In this document: one piece after another, positions 1 to 8,249 of the stretch | Layout of the letters: every line of letters starts with the position of its first letter | How positions within the stretch are numbered: position 1 is the first letter of the stretch | Assembly (NCBI GenBank): GCA_902792815.1 | Contig: CADBAY010000003.1 | Span: forward strand, 62,001-126,000 | From: an uncultured Bacteroidia bacterium | GTDB taxonomy: Bacteria > Bacteroidota > Bacteroidia > Bacteroidales > UBA932 | DNA: 64,000 nt | Direction: 5' to 3' | The notes under the pieces: model-generated | Databases searched by the model: none | The model's input: only the letters and a program-made list of their open reading frames with translations | What the model was told of the DNA's origin: nothing | Made by a program: the position numbers and the translations under genes

Positions 1-316
1 CATTTACGCCTATAGAGAAGTTGGAGGAGTAGATCATGGGGGTGCCTGCTGCATAGAATGCTGCCACCACATCGCCCATTATATCGTCCCAGCCGGTGGT
101 GCCTACCACGGCAGCCTTAAAATGCTCCGCAATCCATTTGTAGTTGGCACGGAAGGCTGCGGGGGTGGTAAAGTCGATGCAGACGCACTCGCGTGCTACT
201 TCGGGAGGGGTGGCGCACACATCTTCGGTGGCGCACACAAGTTCGATTCCTTTATGGAGCAGTACTCCTTCTATGATATGGCCCATACGGCCATAGCCGC
301 TGATAATTACCTTCAT
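1..316 (-). CDS. dapB: 4-hydroxy-tetrahydrodipicolinate reductase (partial, 3' end outside window)
   Basis: This is the N-terminal 105 codons of DapB, which reduces the dipicolinate-pathway intermediate with NAD(P)H on the way to diaminopimelate and lysine. The translation starts MKVIISGYGRMG, the Rossmann nucleotide-binding loop. It continues with DFTTP, GTTGW and SSNFSIGVN, all landmarks of DapB, before running off the left edge. The start ATG at 316 lies 8 bp after the thrA stop, so it is the third gene of a murA-thrA-dapB operon. Only the N-terminal nucleotide-binding half is visible, and the catalytic C-terminal domain is not. The identification rests on motif order and on the pathway link with the upstream aspartokinase. 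Confidence 0.93.
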   Translation of the reverse strand, partial: MKVIISGYGRMGHIIEGVLLHKGIELVCATEDVCATPPEVARECVCIDFTTPAAFRANYKWIAEHFKAAVVGTTGWDDIMGDVVAAFYAAGTPMIYSSNFSIGVN

Positions 317-324
317 ATCGTGTT

Positions 325-2391
325 CTATTGTAGTATGTTACGTATAATTCCGCTGGCCGCCAGCCGGGCGCCTTCTCCGGAACCCTTGATAACCAGAGGG
401 TAAGCCTCACCGCTATGTATGATGGTCACGTTCTCGGTGCCGCTGATCCAGTAGAACGGGCTGTCTATACCAACCAGCCGCATCTTGATCTCTGCCTTGA
501 AGGTGCCGTCGTCCCTCCTCCGGAGCGATGCCACGAAGCGCTGCCTGCTGCCCATGGCGTCAAGTTCGTCCTCGCGCTGCACGAACTTGGCCTCGTCCTC
601 GTCGAGCCTGCGGTAGAAGTCCTCGATGCTGCCCTTAAAATACTCCGGACCGAGCATAGGTACAATCTCTACGTCTTTTTCTTCCAGGGGCACCCCGGCC
701 TCGCGGGAGAGGATGAGCAGCTTGCGCAGGGCGTCCCGTCCTCCGAGGTCGATACGGGGGTCTTGCTCGGTGAGCCCGTCGGCCTGGGCCTTGCGCAACA
801 GGGTGGCAAAGCTCTCGCGGCGCGCTCCGTCATAGCCCGTGATGATATAGTTGAGGGTGCAGGAAACCACTGCTTCTATGAGAGTTACGCCGTCTCCGCA
901 GTTGGCTCCGTCCGATATGGACTGGAGTATGGGGAGGGCGTTACCCACGGTGGTGTCGTAGCGGAAGAAGCATCCGTTTTCGGCAGCGGCGGCCTTGATT
1001 GCCGCATAATCCACATAGGGGATTGCGAGCGAGCGGCGGTTGGAGGTCACGACGCTGATGCCCTTGTTGAACATCGGGATGAACTTGCGCCAGATTTCGG
1101 TGCTGTCGGTGCAGTCGACAAAGATCGAACGGCTCCGGGCGGTCTCGAGCACGCGGTCGGCAAAGTCGTGGCTGCTGGATATCTCTTTGATGTTGATGCG
1201 CTTGCCGGCAGAAGGGAACCGCCCGCCGCAGGCGTCCACTATGTCCTTCAGCGCGCTGCCCACCGCGCCGTGCCCCGCCACGTATACATCCAGGGTTGTC
1301 AGGGCTCTTTCTTCGAAGAATTCACGGTGCACTGCGGCCACGGTGTTTCGCGCCACGTTGGAGCGTACGCTGATGCAGAAGTTGGTGCCGTCTTCGCACT
1401 GCACCTCGCCCAGAGGCTTGATGCCTGCCTCGCGAAGGGCCGTTTCGATGCGGCGTACGGCAGCCTTCGCGCCCACCGGACCCTCGCCTATGAGACACAC
1501 GCGGGTGGTGCCTGACTGCTCGTCGTCAAGAGAGGCCACGCCTTTCCACTCGCCGATTGCGGCATTGCGTGCGCATATGATGGTGCCGGGATTGGACGGG
1601 TCGAAGGTGTTGCGTATGTTGATGGCGATGCCTTTTTCGCGCGCAGGGGCCACCGCCGGGGCGTAGAGTACCTTGGCGCCGTAGCTGGCCATGTCGAACG
1701 CCGCTTTGTAGCTGATTTCGGGAATGGTGCGGGCTGCGCTGACCACCTTGGGGTTGGTGGTCATAATGCCCGGTACGTCGGTCCATATCTCCAGGTCGTC
1801 GGCATCGGTGGCGGCTGCGAACAGCGATGCGCTGTAGTCCGATCCTCCGCGGCCGAGAGTGGTTACGTTCTCGTTCTCGTCGCGGGCTATGAAGCCGGGT
1901 GCCACGAAAATACGCGTCTCGGGATAAGAGTAGATGGTGCGGACAATAGCGGCATATGACTTTTCCGTGTCAACTTCTCCGCCGCTGGTGAAAATCATGT
2001 TGCGGGAGTCAATCCAGGTGGCCTTGAAACCCTCGCAGGATAGTTTGCGCGAGAGTATGCGGGTCGATAGCAGCTCGCCGAACGATTCGATGACGGGAGG
2101 TATGCAGCGCACCTCCGAGAATGTGCTCCGGCAGTCGGAAACGGCATCCAGGCGTTCCTTACCGGTGAAAAGGCGGTTGATGATGGCAAGGTGCTTGCGC
2201 TCCAGGGCGTCTATGAGCTGCTCGGGGTCTTCCGCCTTACCTATTTGGATGAGGGCGTCGGTGCATCCGCTGATGGCGGAACTGACAAGGATTACGCGGT
2301 CCTTCTCGGCCGCCTGTTCTACTATATCGAGTACCCGCGACATGGCCGTGGCGTTTGCCACCGACGAGCCGCCGAATTTAAGTACAATCAT
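325..2391 (-). CDS. thrA: Bifunctional aspartate kinase / homoserine dehydrogenase, shortened regulatory region
   Basis: This enzyme phosphorylates aspartate and reduces aspartate semialdehyde to homoserine, feeding lysine/DAP, threonine and methionine synthesis. The N-terminal kinase (about residues 1-285) shows KFGGSS at the start and TTLGRGGSDYSA near residue 180. Homoserine dehydrogenase begins near residue 365 with the NAD loop AGHGAVGSAL and contains TLNYI and DLGGRDALRKL. The protein has 688 residues, whereas ThrA enzymes are usually about 810-820. The missing part is in the linker: only one ACT-like stretch (about residues 290-365, with DGTNFCISV) is seen instead of two. The start ATG overlaps the murA stop by 4 bp, so the genes are translationally coupled. 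Catalytic motifs look intact. Loss of one ACT domain suggests altered feedback inhibition by threonine, which is inference. Confidence 0.93.
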   Translation of the reverse strand: MIVLKFGGSSVANATAMSRVLDIVEQAAEKDRVILVSSAISGCTDALIQIGKAEDPEQLIDALERKHLAIINRLFTGKERLDAVSDCRSTFSEVRCIPPVIESFGELLSTRILSRKLSCEGFKATWIDSRNMIFTSGGEVDTEKSYAAIVRTIYSYPETRIFVAPGFIARDENENVTTLGRGGSDYSASLFAAATDADDLEIWTDVPGIMTTNPKVVSAARTIPEISYKAAFDMASYGAKVLYAPAVAPAREKGIAINIRNTFDPSNPGTIICARNAAIGEWKGVASLDDEQSGTTRVCLIGEGPVGAKAAVRRIETALREAGIKPLGEVQCEDGTNFCISVRSNVARNTVAAVHREFFEERALTTLDVYVAGHGAVGSALKDIVDACGGRFPSAGKRINIKEISSSHDFADRVLETARSRSIFVDCTDSTEIWRKFIPMFNKGISVVTSNRRSLAIPYVDYAAIKAAAAENGCFFRYDTTVGNALPILQSISDGANCGDGVTLIEAVVSCTLNYIITGYDGARRESFATLLRKAQADGLTEQDPRIDLGGRDALRKLLILSREAGVPLEEKDVEIVPMLGPEYFKGSIEDFYRRLDEDEAKFVQREDELDAMGSRQRFVASLRRRDDGTFKAEIKMRLVGIDSPFYWISGTENVTIIHSGEAYPLVIKGSGEGARLAASGIIRNILQ

Positions 2392-3698
2392 ACTTGGCGT
2401 TCAATATGTGCTCCGAGGGCGTTCAGGCGGAGATCTATGTCCTGGTAGCCCCGGTCTATCTGGTCTATATTGTCAATGATTGAAGTGCCTTTGGCCGACA
2501 TTGCCGCAAGCAGAAGGGCGATACCGGCACGTATGTCGGGCGAAGTCATGCGGCCTCCGCGCAGCTGCATGCGGTGGTCGTGGCCTATGACCACTGCCCG
2601 GTGAGGGTCGCAGAGGATTATCTGGGCGCCCATGTCGATGAGTTTATCGACAAAGAACAGGCGGCTTTCGAACATCTTCTGGTGTATGAGCACGCTGCCG
2701 CGGCACTGCACGGCGGTTACCAGCATCACCGACAGCAAGTCGGGGGTAAGGCCCGGCCAGGGCGCGTCCGCTATGGTCATGATGGAACCGTCCATGAACG
2801 ATTCTATCACATAGCTGTCTTGCTCGGGGATGTAGATGTCGTCTCCCCTTTGCTCGAGGCGTATGCCCAGGCGGCGGAAGCACTCGGGAATGATGCCGAG
2901 CTCGTCGTAGTGCACGTTGGTTATGGTGAGCTCGCTCTGGTTGATGGCTGCCATGCCTATGAACGAGCCTACTTCGATCATATCGGGCAGCACCACATGG
3001 GAAGCTCCGTGGAGTTCTTCTACTCCGGTGATTTTGAGCAGGTTGGAGCCTATGCCTTCGATTTTGGCGCCCATGGCCACCAGGAGCTTGCAGAGCTGCT
3101 GCACGTAAGGCTCGCAGGCGGCGTTGTAAATGGTGGTAGTGCCTTCGGCGAGGGTGGCTGCCATGACTATGTTGGCGGTACCGGTCACCGATGCCTCGTC
3201 AAGCAGCATGTAGCAGCCCTGCAGAGGGCCTTGGGCGCTGAGTTTGTATGCGTGGCGGGACGTGTCGTAAGAGCAGTCGGCTCCGAGCTTGATGAAGCCG
3301 TCCAGGTGGGTGTCCACCCTGCGGCGGCCTATCTTGTCTCCGCCCGGCTTGGGGAAGTATGCCAGGCCGAAGCGGGCGAGCAGCGGACCCACGACCATCA
3401 CAGAGCCGCGCAGACGGGCGCATTTCTCCACGAACTCCGCGCTGGAGACGTAGAATTCGTTGATGCGCGAGGCGGTAAATGTGTATTCTCCCTTTGAATG
3501 CCTCTCTACCTTTACTCCCATGCCTTCCAGCAGGGAGATGAGGTTACGAATGTCAAGGATATCGGGAATATTGCTGATGGTGACGCTGCCGGAAGTTAGC
3601 AGCACGGCGCTGATGACCTCAAGAGCCTCGTTCTTGGCGCCCTGCGGGGCTATGCTTCCACTCAGACGGTGACCACCTTCTACTATAAATGAACTCAT
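2388..3698 (-). CDS. murA: UDP-N-acetylglucosamine 1-carboxyvinyltransferase
   Basis: MurA transfers enolpyruvate from PEP to UDP-GlcNAc, the first committed cytoplasmic step of peptidoglycan synthesis. At 436 residues it has the normal family length, with the EPSP-synthase fold and the N-terminal substrate motif PQGAKNE. The active-site loop reads PGGDKIGRRRVDTH. The catalytic cysteine of E. coli MurA (Cys115) is replaced by aspartate, a change known in other MurA enzymes to keep activity but give fosfomycin insensitivity. It is the first gene of the murA-thrA-dapB operon and is divergent from murB. In the same operon DAP precursors (thrA, dapB) and a wall enzyme are produced together, a sensible grouping for an organism with DAP-containing peptidoglycan. 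Confidence 0.97.
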   Translation of the reverse strand: MSSFIVEGGHRLSGSIAPQGAKNEALEVISAVLLTSGSVTISNIPDILDIRNLISLLEGMGVKVERHSKGEYTFTASRINEFYVSSAEFVEKCARLRGSVMVVGPLLARFGLAYFPKPGGDKIGRRRVDTHLDGFIKLGADCSYDTSRHAYKLSAQGPLQGCYMLLDEASVTGTANIVMAATLAEGTTTIYNAACEPYVQQLCKLLVAMGAKIEGIGSNLLKITGVEELHGASHVVLPDMIEVGSFIGMAAINQSELTITNVHYDELGIIPECFRRLGIRLEQRGDDIYIPEQDSYVIESFMDGSIMTIADAPWPGLTPDLLSVMLVTAVQCRGSVLIHQKMFESRLFFVDKLIDMGAQIILCDPHRAVVIGHDHRMQLRGGRMTSPDIRAGIALLLAAMSAKGTSIIDNIDQIDRGYQDIDLRLNALGAHIERQV

Positions 3699-3735
3699 CC
3701 GAATCTAATTTGTCCATAAAGATAGCAATTTTTTT

Positions 3736-3743
3736 TATCTTTG
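3736..3743 (+). promoter_or_regulatory. -7 element TATCTTTG upstream of murB
   Basis: This is a match to the Bacteroidota primary-sigma -7 consensus TAnnTTTG. It ends 6 nt before the murB ATG at 3750, so the transcript should start almost at the start codon. The TTG inside the box is in frame with murB but is better explained as promoter. Confidence 0.7.
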
Positions 3744-3749
3744 AGGGCT

Positions 3750-4751
3750 ATGCTGAAAGAATACAATTTTGACCTTAGCTCGCGTAATACTTTCCGCATG
3801 AAAGCGCGGTGTGCGTGCTTTGTGGAGTACGGTAGCGTGGATGAGCTTTATTCTATCGATTTTGACTCTCTTCCCAAGCCGGTTAAACATATCGGAGGTG
3901 GCTCTAACCTGCTCTTTACAGGAGATTTTCCGGGCACCATTCTGCATTCGGCTATCAAATATGTTAAGTATGTCGACCTGGGGCTTGACGAGGTGCCGGT
4001 GGTGGTAGGTTCCGGGGTTGTTTGGGACGACCTTGTAGCGGAACTTTGCGGGCATGGCCTATGGGGAGCGGAGAACCTCTCCCTCATTCCCGGCGAGGTG
4101 GGTGCCGCGGCGGTTCAGAACATAGGAGCCTACGGCGTGGAAATCAAGGATTTGATATCAGGCGTGTCGTGCTTCGACCTGCAGGAGAAAAAGCCTTGCA
4201 AGTTCAGCGTAGGGGAGTGCGCCTACGGCTATCGCGAGTCGATGTTCAAGGAGAGCGGAGGGAGGTACATCATCACTTCGGTGCTTCTCCGGGTGTCCCG
4301 CGTGCCCCGTCCGCGCCTCGAGTACAAGGGCCTGGCCGGGGTTGATCCTTCGAGCCCGGGGGCCATCCGTGATGCCATTATCGCCATACGCCGCACCAAA
4401 CTTCCCGATCCCGAAGAAACAGGTTCCGCAGGCTCGTTCTTCAAGAATCCTGTCATCACTGCCGCCGACTTCGTGCGGGTATGTGATGCCGCGGCGCCCG
4501 GTTCGATAGTGCCTCACTACGTACTGGACGGCGGCATGATAAAGGTTCCCGCGGCCTGGCTTATCGACCAGTGCGGCTTCAAAGGCGAGAAGGAAGGAGG
4601 CGCTGCCGTGTACGAAAAGCAGCCCCTGGTAATAGTGAACGCCACCGGCTCGGCTACCCCCGGGGACGTGCTTGAACTGGAGAGGCGCATCATAGCCACA
4701 GTCCACGAAAAGTTTGGTGTTGAGTTGCACCCCGAAGTGGAACATATCTGA
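3750..4751 (+). CDS. murB: UDP-N-acetylenolpyruvoylglucosamine reductase
   Basis: MurB uses NADPH and FAD to reduce the enolpyruvyl group made by MurA, giving UDP-MurNAc in the cytoplasm. The 333-residue protein shows FAD-binding features GGGSNLLF near residue 50 and GEVGAAAVQNIGAYG near residue 117. It also has YRES, and the catalytic serine region GSAGSFFKNP near residue 228. The length and the extended C-terminus match the E. coli-like type I MurB. I chose the ATG at 3750 over an in-frame TTG at 3741 because the TTG belongs to the -7 box. It is divergent from murA, so two consecutive wall-precursor steps share an intergenic region. Confidence 0.96.
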   Translation: MLKEYNFDLSSRNTFRMKARCACFVEYGSVDELYSIDFDSLPKPVKHIGGGSNLLFTGDFPGTILHSAIKYVKYVDLGLDEVPVVVGSGVVWDDLVAELCGHGLWGAENLSLIPGEVGAAAVQNIGAYGVEIKDLISGVSCFDLQEKKPCKFSVGECAYGYRESMFKESGGRYIITSVLLRVSRVPRPRLEYKGLAGVDPSSPGAIRDAIIAIRRTKLPDPEETGSAGSFFKNPVITAADFVRVCDAAAPGSIVPHYVLDGGMIKVPAAWLIDQCGFKGEKEGGAAVYEKQPLVIVNATGSATPGDVLELERRIIATVHEKFGVELHPEVEHI

Positions 4752-4762
4752 TGTAAAATTGC

Positions 4763-4770
4763 TATCTTTG
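4763..4770 (+). promoter_or_regulatory. -7 element TATCTTTG upstream of aspS
   Basis: This TAnnTTTG match lies 22 nt before the aspS ATG at 4793, a normal short 5' leader. Confidence 0.7.
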
Positions 4771-4792
4771 CATTCCTGAAAACAATAGCACT

Positions 4793-6559
4793 ATGTATAG
4801 GACCAACACTTGCGGCGAACTCCGCATTGCAGACAAAGGTAAGAAAGTAACCCTGGCGGGATGGGTACAGAAATCCCGTAAACTCGGAGGTATGACCTTC
4901 ATCGACCTCAGGGACCGTTACGGCATCACACAGCTGGTGGTTGAGGCGGATGCTCCCGCAGAACTGGTCGAGGCCGCAGCCTCCCTCGGACGCGAATTCG
5001 TAATTCAGGTTACCGGCGAGGTGCTCGAGCGCCAGAGCAAGAACCCCAAAATGCCCACAGGCGATATTGAAATCAAGGTCGAGGGCATCAATATACTTAA
5101 CCGGGCTTCCGTTCCTCCCTTCACTATCGAGGAGCAGAGCGACGGCGGCGAGGACCTGAGGGCCAAGTACCGTTATCTCGACCTTCGCCGTCCGCCCCTG
5201 CAGAGGGCGCTCGCGCTGAGGCACCGTCTGGCCCAGGAAATCCGCACCTATCTTGACGGACAGGGCTTCATGGAGATAGAGACCCCTTATCTGATCAAGT
5301 CCACTCCCGAGGGCGCACGTGACTTTGTGGTGCCTTCCCGTATGAACCCCGGCACATTCTACGCCCTGCCGCAAAGCCCCCAGACTTTCAAGCAGCTGCT
5401 TATGGTAGCCGGCTATGACCGCTACTTCCAGATTGTCCGCTGCTTCCGCGACGAGGACCTGCGCGCCGACCGCCAGCCCGAGTTCACCCAGATCGACTGC
5501 GAGATGAGCTTCGTGGAGCAGGAAGACGTGCTGAATATGTTCGAAGGAATGATGCGCAGCATGTTCCGCAACGCCCTGGGCGTGGAGATTCCCGATCCTC
5601 TGCCCCGCATGAGCTGGTACGACGCTATGGACCGTTACGGCTCCGACAAGCCGGATATCCGCTTCGGCATGGAGATAAACGAAATCACCTCCCTGGTGCA
5701 GGGATGCGGCTTCGGCGTGTTCGATTCAGCGCAGTACGTGGGCGCCATCGCCGTCCCCGGATGCGCGGAATATACCCGCAAGCAGCTGGATGAACTGACC
5801 GAGTGGGTCAAGCGTCCTCAGGTGGGCGCCGCCGGCCTGGTGTACGTCAAGCTCAATGCCGACGGAAGCGTCAAGTCCAGTGTGGACAAGTTCTATTCGC
5901 CAGAGAAGCTTCAGGAAGTGGCTGCCGCTTGCGGCGCGTCTGCGGGCGACCTGCTGCTGGTGATGTGCGGCGAGAAGCGTAAGACCCAGACCCGTCTGGG
6001 CGTGCTCCGTATCGAGATGGGCAACCGCCTGGGCCTGCGTGATCCTAAGGTGTTCGCCCCTCTGTGGATTGTGGATTTCCCTCTGCTGGAGTGGAGCGAC
6101 GAGGACGGCCGTTTCTATGCCATGCACCATCCGTTTACGGCTCCTAAGCCCGAGCACGAAAAGTGGTTCTATTCCAACGCCAAGGAAGATCTGGAGAGGG
6201 TTTGCGCCAATGCTTACGACTTTGTGCTCAACGGCACCGAACTGGGCGGCGGTTCTATCCGTATCCATAATGCCGATATGCAGAAGCGAATGTTCGAAGT
6301 GCTGGGCATCAGCCCCGAGGAGGCGGACTACAAGTTCGGCTTCATCATCAATGCATTCAAGTTCGGCGCTCCGCCTCACGGAGGCCTTGCATTCGGTTTC
6401 GACAGGGTTTGCGCCCTCTTCGGCGGGCAGGAGACCATCCGCGACTACATCGCCTTCCCCAAGAACAACCAGGGCCGCGATGTGATGATCGATTCGCCTT
6501 CCAAGATCGACCAGGTGCAGATGGACGAGCTCTGCCTGGTCAGCACCGTTAAAGAATAA
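4793..6559 (+). CDS. aspS: Aspartyl-tRNA synthetase
   Basis: This is a class II aminoacyl-tRNA synthetase that charges tRNA-Asp in the cytoplasm. The 588-residue bacterial-type enzyme has an N-terminal OB-fold anticodon-binding domain ([24 protein letters not shown]). The catalytic core includes motif 2 ([18 protein letters not shown]). A GAD-type insertion follows (about residues 290-410). Class II motif 3 lies near the C-terminus ([16 protein letters not shown]). It is monocistronic or leads the TSCPD gene 136 bp downstream, with a hairpin repeat between them that could block read-through. Confidence 0.98.
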   Translation: MYRTNTCGELRIADKGKKVTLAGWVQKSRKLGGMTFIDLRDRYGITQLVVEADAPAELVEAAASLGREFVIQVTGEVLERQSKNPKMPTGDIEIKVEGINILNRASVPPFTIEEQSDGGEDLRAKYRYLDLRRPPLQRALALRHRLAQEIRTYLDGQGFMEIETPYLIKSTPEGARDFVVPSRMNPGTFYALPQSPQTFKQLLMVAGYDRYFQIVRCFRDEDLRADRQPEFTQIDCEMSFVEQEDVLNMFEGMMRSMFRNALGVEIPDPLPRMSWYDAMDRYGSDKPDIRFGMEINEITSLVQGCGFGVFDSAQYVGAIAVPGCAEYTRKQLDELTEWVKRPQVGAAGLVYVKLNADGSVKSSVDKFYSPEKLQEVAAACGASAGDLLLVMCGEKRKTQTRLGVLRIEMGNRLGLRDPKVFAPLWIVDFPLLEWSDEDGRFYAMHHPFTAPKPEHEKWFYSNAKEDLERVCANAYDFVLNGTELGGGSIRIHNADMQKRMFEVLGISPEEADYKFGFIINAFKFGAPPHGGLAFGFDRVCALFGGQETIRDYIAFPKNNQGRDVMIDSPSKIDQVQMDELCLVSTVKE

Positions 6560-6564
6560 CTCTG

Positions 6565-6681
6565 CATCGGAAAGAGGCTGCTGTTTCGGAATCGTAAGAA
6601 CCCTCGCTTGTAGCGGGAGGGGCCCACGCAGTGGGAGGGTGAGCGAAGCGAGGATGGAGAAACAGCAGCCTCTTTCCGATG
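6565..6681. repeat. Nested-hairpin repeat, copy 1 (GGGAGGGGCCC core) downstream of aspS
   Basis: A perfect 23-bp inverted repeat (6565-6587 with 6659-6681) encloses a core at about 6614-6652 that begins CGGGAGGGGCCC. Inside it are a second inverted repeat (6602-6609 with 6646-6653) and a small CCCAC/GTGGG hairpin (6623-6627 with 6631-6635). The core is shared with a second copy inside ksgA (20300-20346), while the outer arms differ in sequence. As RNA it would fold into one long hairpin between aspS and the TSCPD gene. There is no U-run typical of a terminator. I do not recognise a named family. Confidence 0.8.
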
Positions 6682-6695
6682 AAAGCAATTGCCAT

Positions 6696-7007
6696 ATGAC
6701 CGGAAACGACTATAATATTTTAGTAGATACCGTCGAGAACGGTGTCCGCCACATTACCGCCGCTCCCAGCACGCTGGTATGTTCTAAGCTGATAGATTTC
6801 GACTTAGTGGACGGGCGTATCCACAATCTTAAATACCTTGCCGGTTGCAACGGCAACCTGCAGGCCCTTGGAGCTTTGCTTGAAGGCGCCACGGTGGACT
6901 TTGCGGTCGAGCGCCTGAGCGGTATCAATTGCGCCGGCCGCGGCACCTCCTGCTCCGACCAGCTCGCCCGCGTGCTCCGGCAGGTGACCGGCGGCGAAGG
7001 GAAGTAG
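6696..7007 (+). CDS. TSCPD domain-containing protein
   Basis: This 103-residue protein carries one TSCPD domain (RGTSCSDQLARVL near the C-terminus), a fold also found as an accessory domain of vitamin B12-dependent ribonucleotide reductases. Stand-alone copies are common in Firmicutes and Bacteroidota and have no established function. I placed the start at the ATG at 6696 (MTGNDYNI) because the upstream in-frame ATGs fall inside the hairpin repeat. If one of those were used, about 14-19 residues encoded by the repeat would be added. The gene may depend on aspS read-through or on an unseen promoter. Confidence 0.75.
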   Translation: MTGNDYNILVDTVENGVRHITAAPSTLVCSKLIDFDLVDGRIHNLKYLAGCNGNLQALGALLEGATVDFAVERLSGINCAGRGTSCSDQLARVLRQVTGGEGK

Positions 7008-7102
7008 CCGGTGGTGCTGGAAGGTAACCGGGTACTCCAGCAGGAGAGCGGGAACTACAGAAGTTAAACGTTCGCCCTTATCGCGAAAAATGATTAAAAC
7101 GT

Positions 7103-7188
7103 CGTCGGAGGTGCATTTGTATGTACCTCCGGCGGCATTTTAGGCCTATTTTGCTGCCGGAGGTCCATCCTCAAGCACCTCCGGCGAC
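7103..7188. repeat. REP-like double hairpin, left copy
   Basis: Hairpin 1 pairs 7103-7112 with 7125-7134 (one mismatch or wobble). Hairpin 2 pairs 7156-7164 with 7177-7185 perfectly. A degenerate half-motif (ATCTCCGGTGAC) follows near 7222, hinting at an older third unit. Confidence 0.85.
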
Positions 7189-7265
7189 AATTGAAGCCTT
7201 TTTTAAACTTGCATCTGCAAATATCTCCGGTGACAACTGGGTTTGGAAATTTCGACGGGGGATTG

Positions 7266-7273
7266 TATGTTTG
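7266..7273 (+). promoter_or_regulatory. -7 element TATGTTTG upstream of the RAYT gene
   Basis: This TAnnTTTG match has a TTTG at 7242-7245 about 20 bp upstream that could serve as the -33 element. It ends 15 nt before the ATG at 7289, so the transposase appears to have its own host-type promoter. Confidence 0.6.
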
Positions 7274-7288
7274 TGAAAAACTTAAATT

Positions 7289-8143
7289 ATGAAAATATTT
7301 TTAGTGACTACAGATCATTTTTCAGACCGTCTTTGGTTCAAGGACGACGAAGATTTCAGAGCGGCGATGAATTATGTCGCCGTTGTAACCATACTCACTA
7401 AGGTCAAGGTTTTGACATTTATTTTGATGTCAAATCACGTACATTTCGTCTTGCTTTGCGATTCTGAAAGCGCCAAACGTTTCATTGACACTTTTAAGAA
7501 ACTATATGGGGGCTATTTCAGCAGGAAGTATAAAGTAAAAGATTATTTCCGTAGAGTTAAAGTAGATATTCGTGAAATAACAGGTGAAGAGGCAGTTGAA
7601 AGAGTAATAGCCTATGTTCAGATGAATTGTGTTGCTGCTAATATCTGTGCGTCATCGTATTTTTATCCTTGGGGCACGGGAAGATGTTTCTTTAACGATA
7701 ATCCGGTAAGCTGCCTGCCTGTAGGAAAAATGTCACGACGTGCTCAAATAAGGATGACCAGAAGCAACGTAAGTTTGCCATCATCTTTTCGTTATTGTGA
7801 CGAGGGATATATCCTTCCGGAATCATACGTTAATACTGAAGCGGTTGAAGCTCTTTTCAGAAGTCCCAAGCGCTATAATTATTTCCTTAACTCTTCTTCA
7901 AAGGCTAAGAAAATACTTGAAAAAGATGCTGTTCCTTCTTTCCGTGACCAGAATATCCTGTCCTCGGCCCTGGACTTATGCCGTTCGTTATTCCGGGCAG
8001 ATAGCATAGAATCATTGAACCGAGACCAGAAGTCTGAATTGTTGAAGCAATTACGCCGCCGTTTCGGGGCCGATATAAGTCAATTATCCCGAGTGATAGG
8101 TTTGACATATAAAGAGGCGGCTATACTGCTGGATTTGATGTAG
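7289..8143 (+). CDS. REP-associated tyrosine transposase (RAYT, Y1/HUH family)
   Basis: This 284-residue protein has an N-terminal Y1_Tnp domain. The HUH motif is H50-V-H52 in MSNHVHFVL. The candidate nucleophile is Y109 in AYVQMN, matching in spacing the HxH-Tyr arrangement of E. coli TnpA-REP. YPWGTG follows, as in RAYTs. The C-terminal 100 or so residues are an extra helical, DNA-binding-like segment (QLSRVIGLTYKEAAILL). The family cuts single-stranded REP hairpins through a 5'-phosphotyrosine link. The gene lies between two 86-bp double-hairpin repeats that are its likely substrates. Its codons and base composition are AT-richer than its neighbours. It appears intact. Whether it is active cannot be told from this window. 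Confidence 0.85.
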   Translation: MKIFLVTTDHFSDRLWFKDDEDFRAAMNYVAVVTILTKVKVLTFILMSNHVHFVLLCDSESAKRFIDTFKKLYGGYFSRKYKVKDYFRRVKVDIREITGEEAVERVIAYVQMNCVAANICASSYFYPWGTGRCFFNDNPVSCLPVGKMSRRAQIRMTRSNVSLPSSFRYCDEGYILPESYVNTEAVEALFRSPKRYNYFLNSSSKAKKILEKDAVPSFRDQNILSSALDLCRSLFRADSIESLNRDQKSELLKQLRRRFGADISQLSRVIGLTYKEAAILLDLM

Positions 8144-8158
8144 TAACAATTACACTAT

Positions 8159-8244
8159 CGTCGGAGGTGCATTTGTGTGTACCTCCGACGGCATTTTTGG
8201 CCTATTTTGCTGCCGGAGGTCCATCCTCAAGCACCTCCGGCGAC
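8159..8244. repeat. REP-like double hairpin, right copy
   Basis: Hairpin 1 pairs 8159-8168 with 8181-8190 perfectly over 10 bp. Hairpin 2 pairs 8212-8220 with 8233-8241 over 9 bp. It is in the same orientation as the left copy, with three substitutions. It starts 15 bp after the transposase stop. Confidence 0.85.
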
Positions 8245-8249
8245 GGGGA

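Larger units (their letters stand above)
7103..8244. mobile_element. RAYT transposase with flanking paired-palindrome (REPIN-like) repeats
   Basis: A Y1/HUH transposase gene (7289-8143) lies between two direct copies of an 86-bp repeat (7103-7188 and 8159-8244; 83 of 86 positions identical by my count). Each repeat holds two imperfect hairpins built on the motif GGAGGT/ACCTCC, separated by about 21 bp. This is the arrangement known for REP-associated tyrosine transposases and the REP doublets they act on. The island is visibly AT-richer than its surroundings, which suggests acquisition from outside. Confidence 0.8.

Noticed and set aside
415..1515. Long plus-strand open frame opposite thrA
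   Set aside because: It is an antisense shadow of a GC-rich gene; its composition is not protein-like and thrA is certain.
3741..3749. TTG start for murB
   Set aside because: The TTG is part of the -7 box TATCTTTG; the ATG at 3750 fits the family start. The same reasoning applies to the in-frame TTG before rnhB; for DUF1538, mdh and the S46 peptidase the nearer ATG was also preferred over an upstream TTG.
5726..6688. Long minus-strand open frame opposite aspS
   Set aside because: Shadow of aspS. Its start lies in the hairpin repeat and the product has no recognisable domain.
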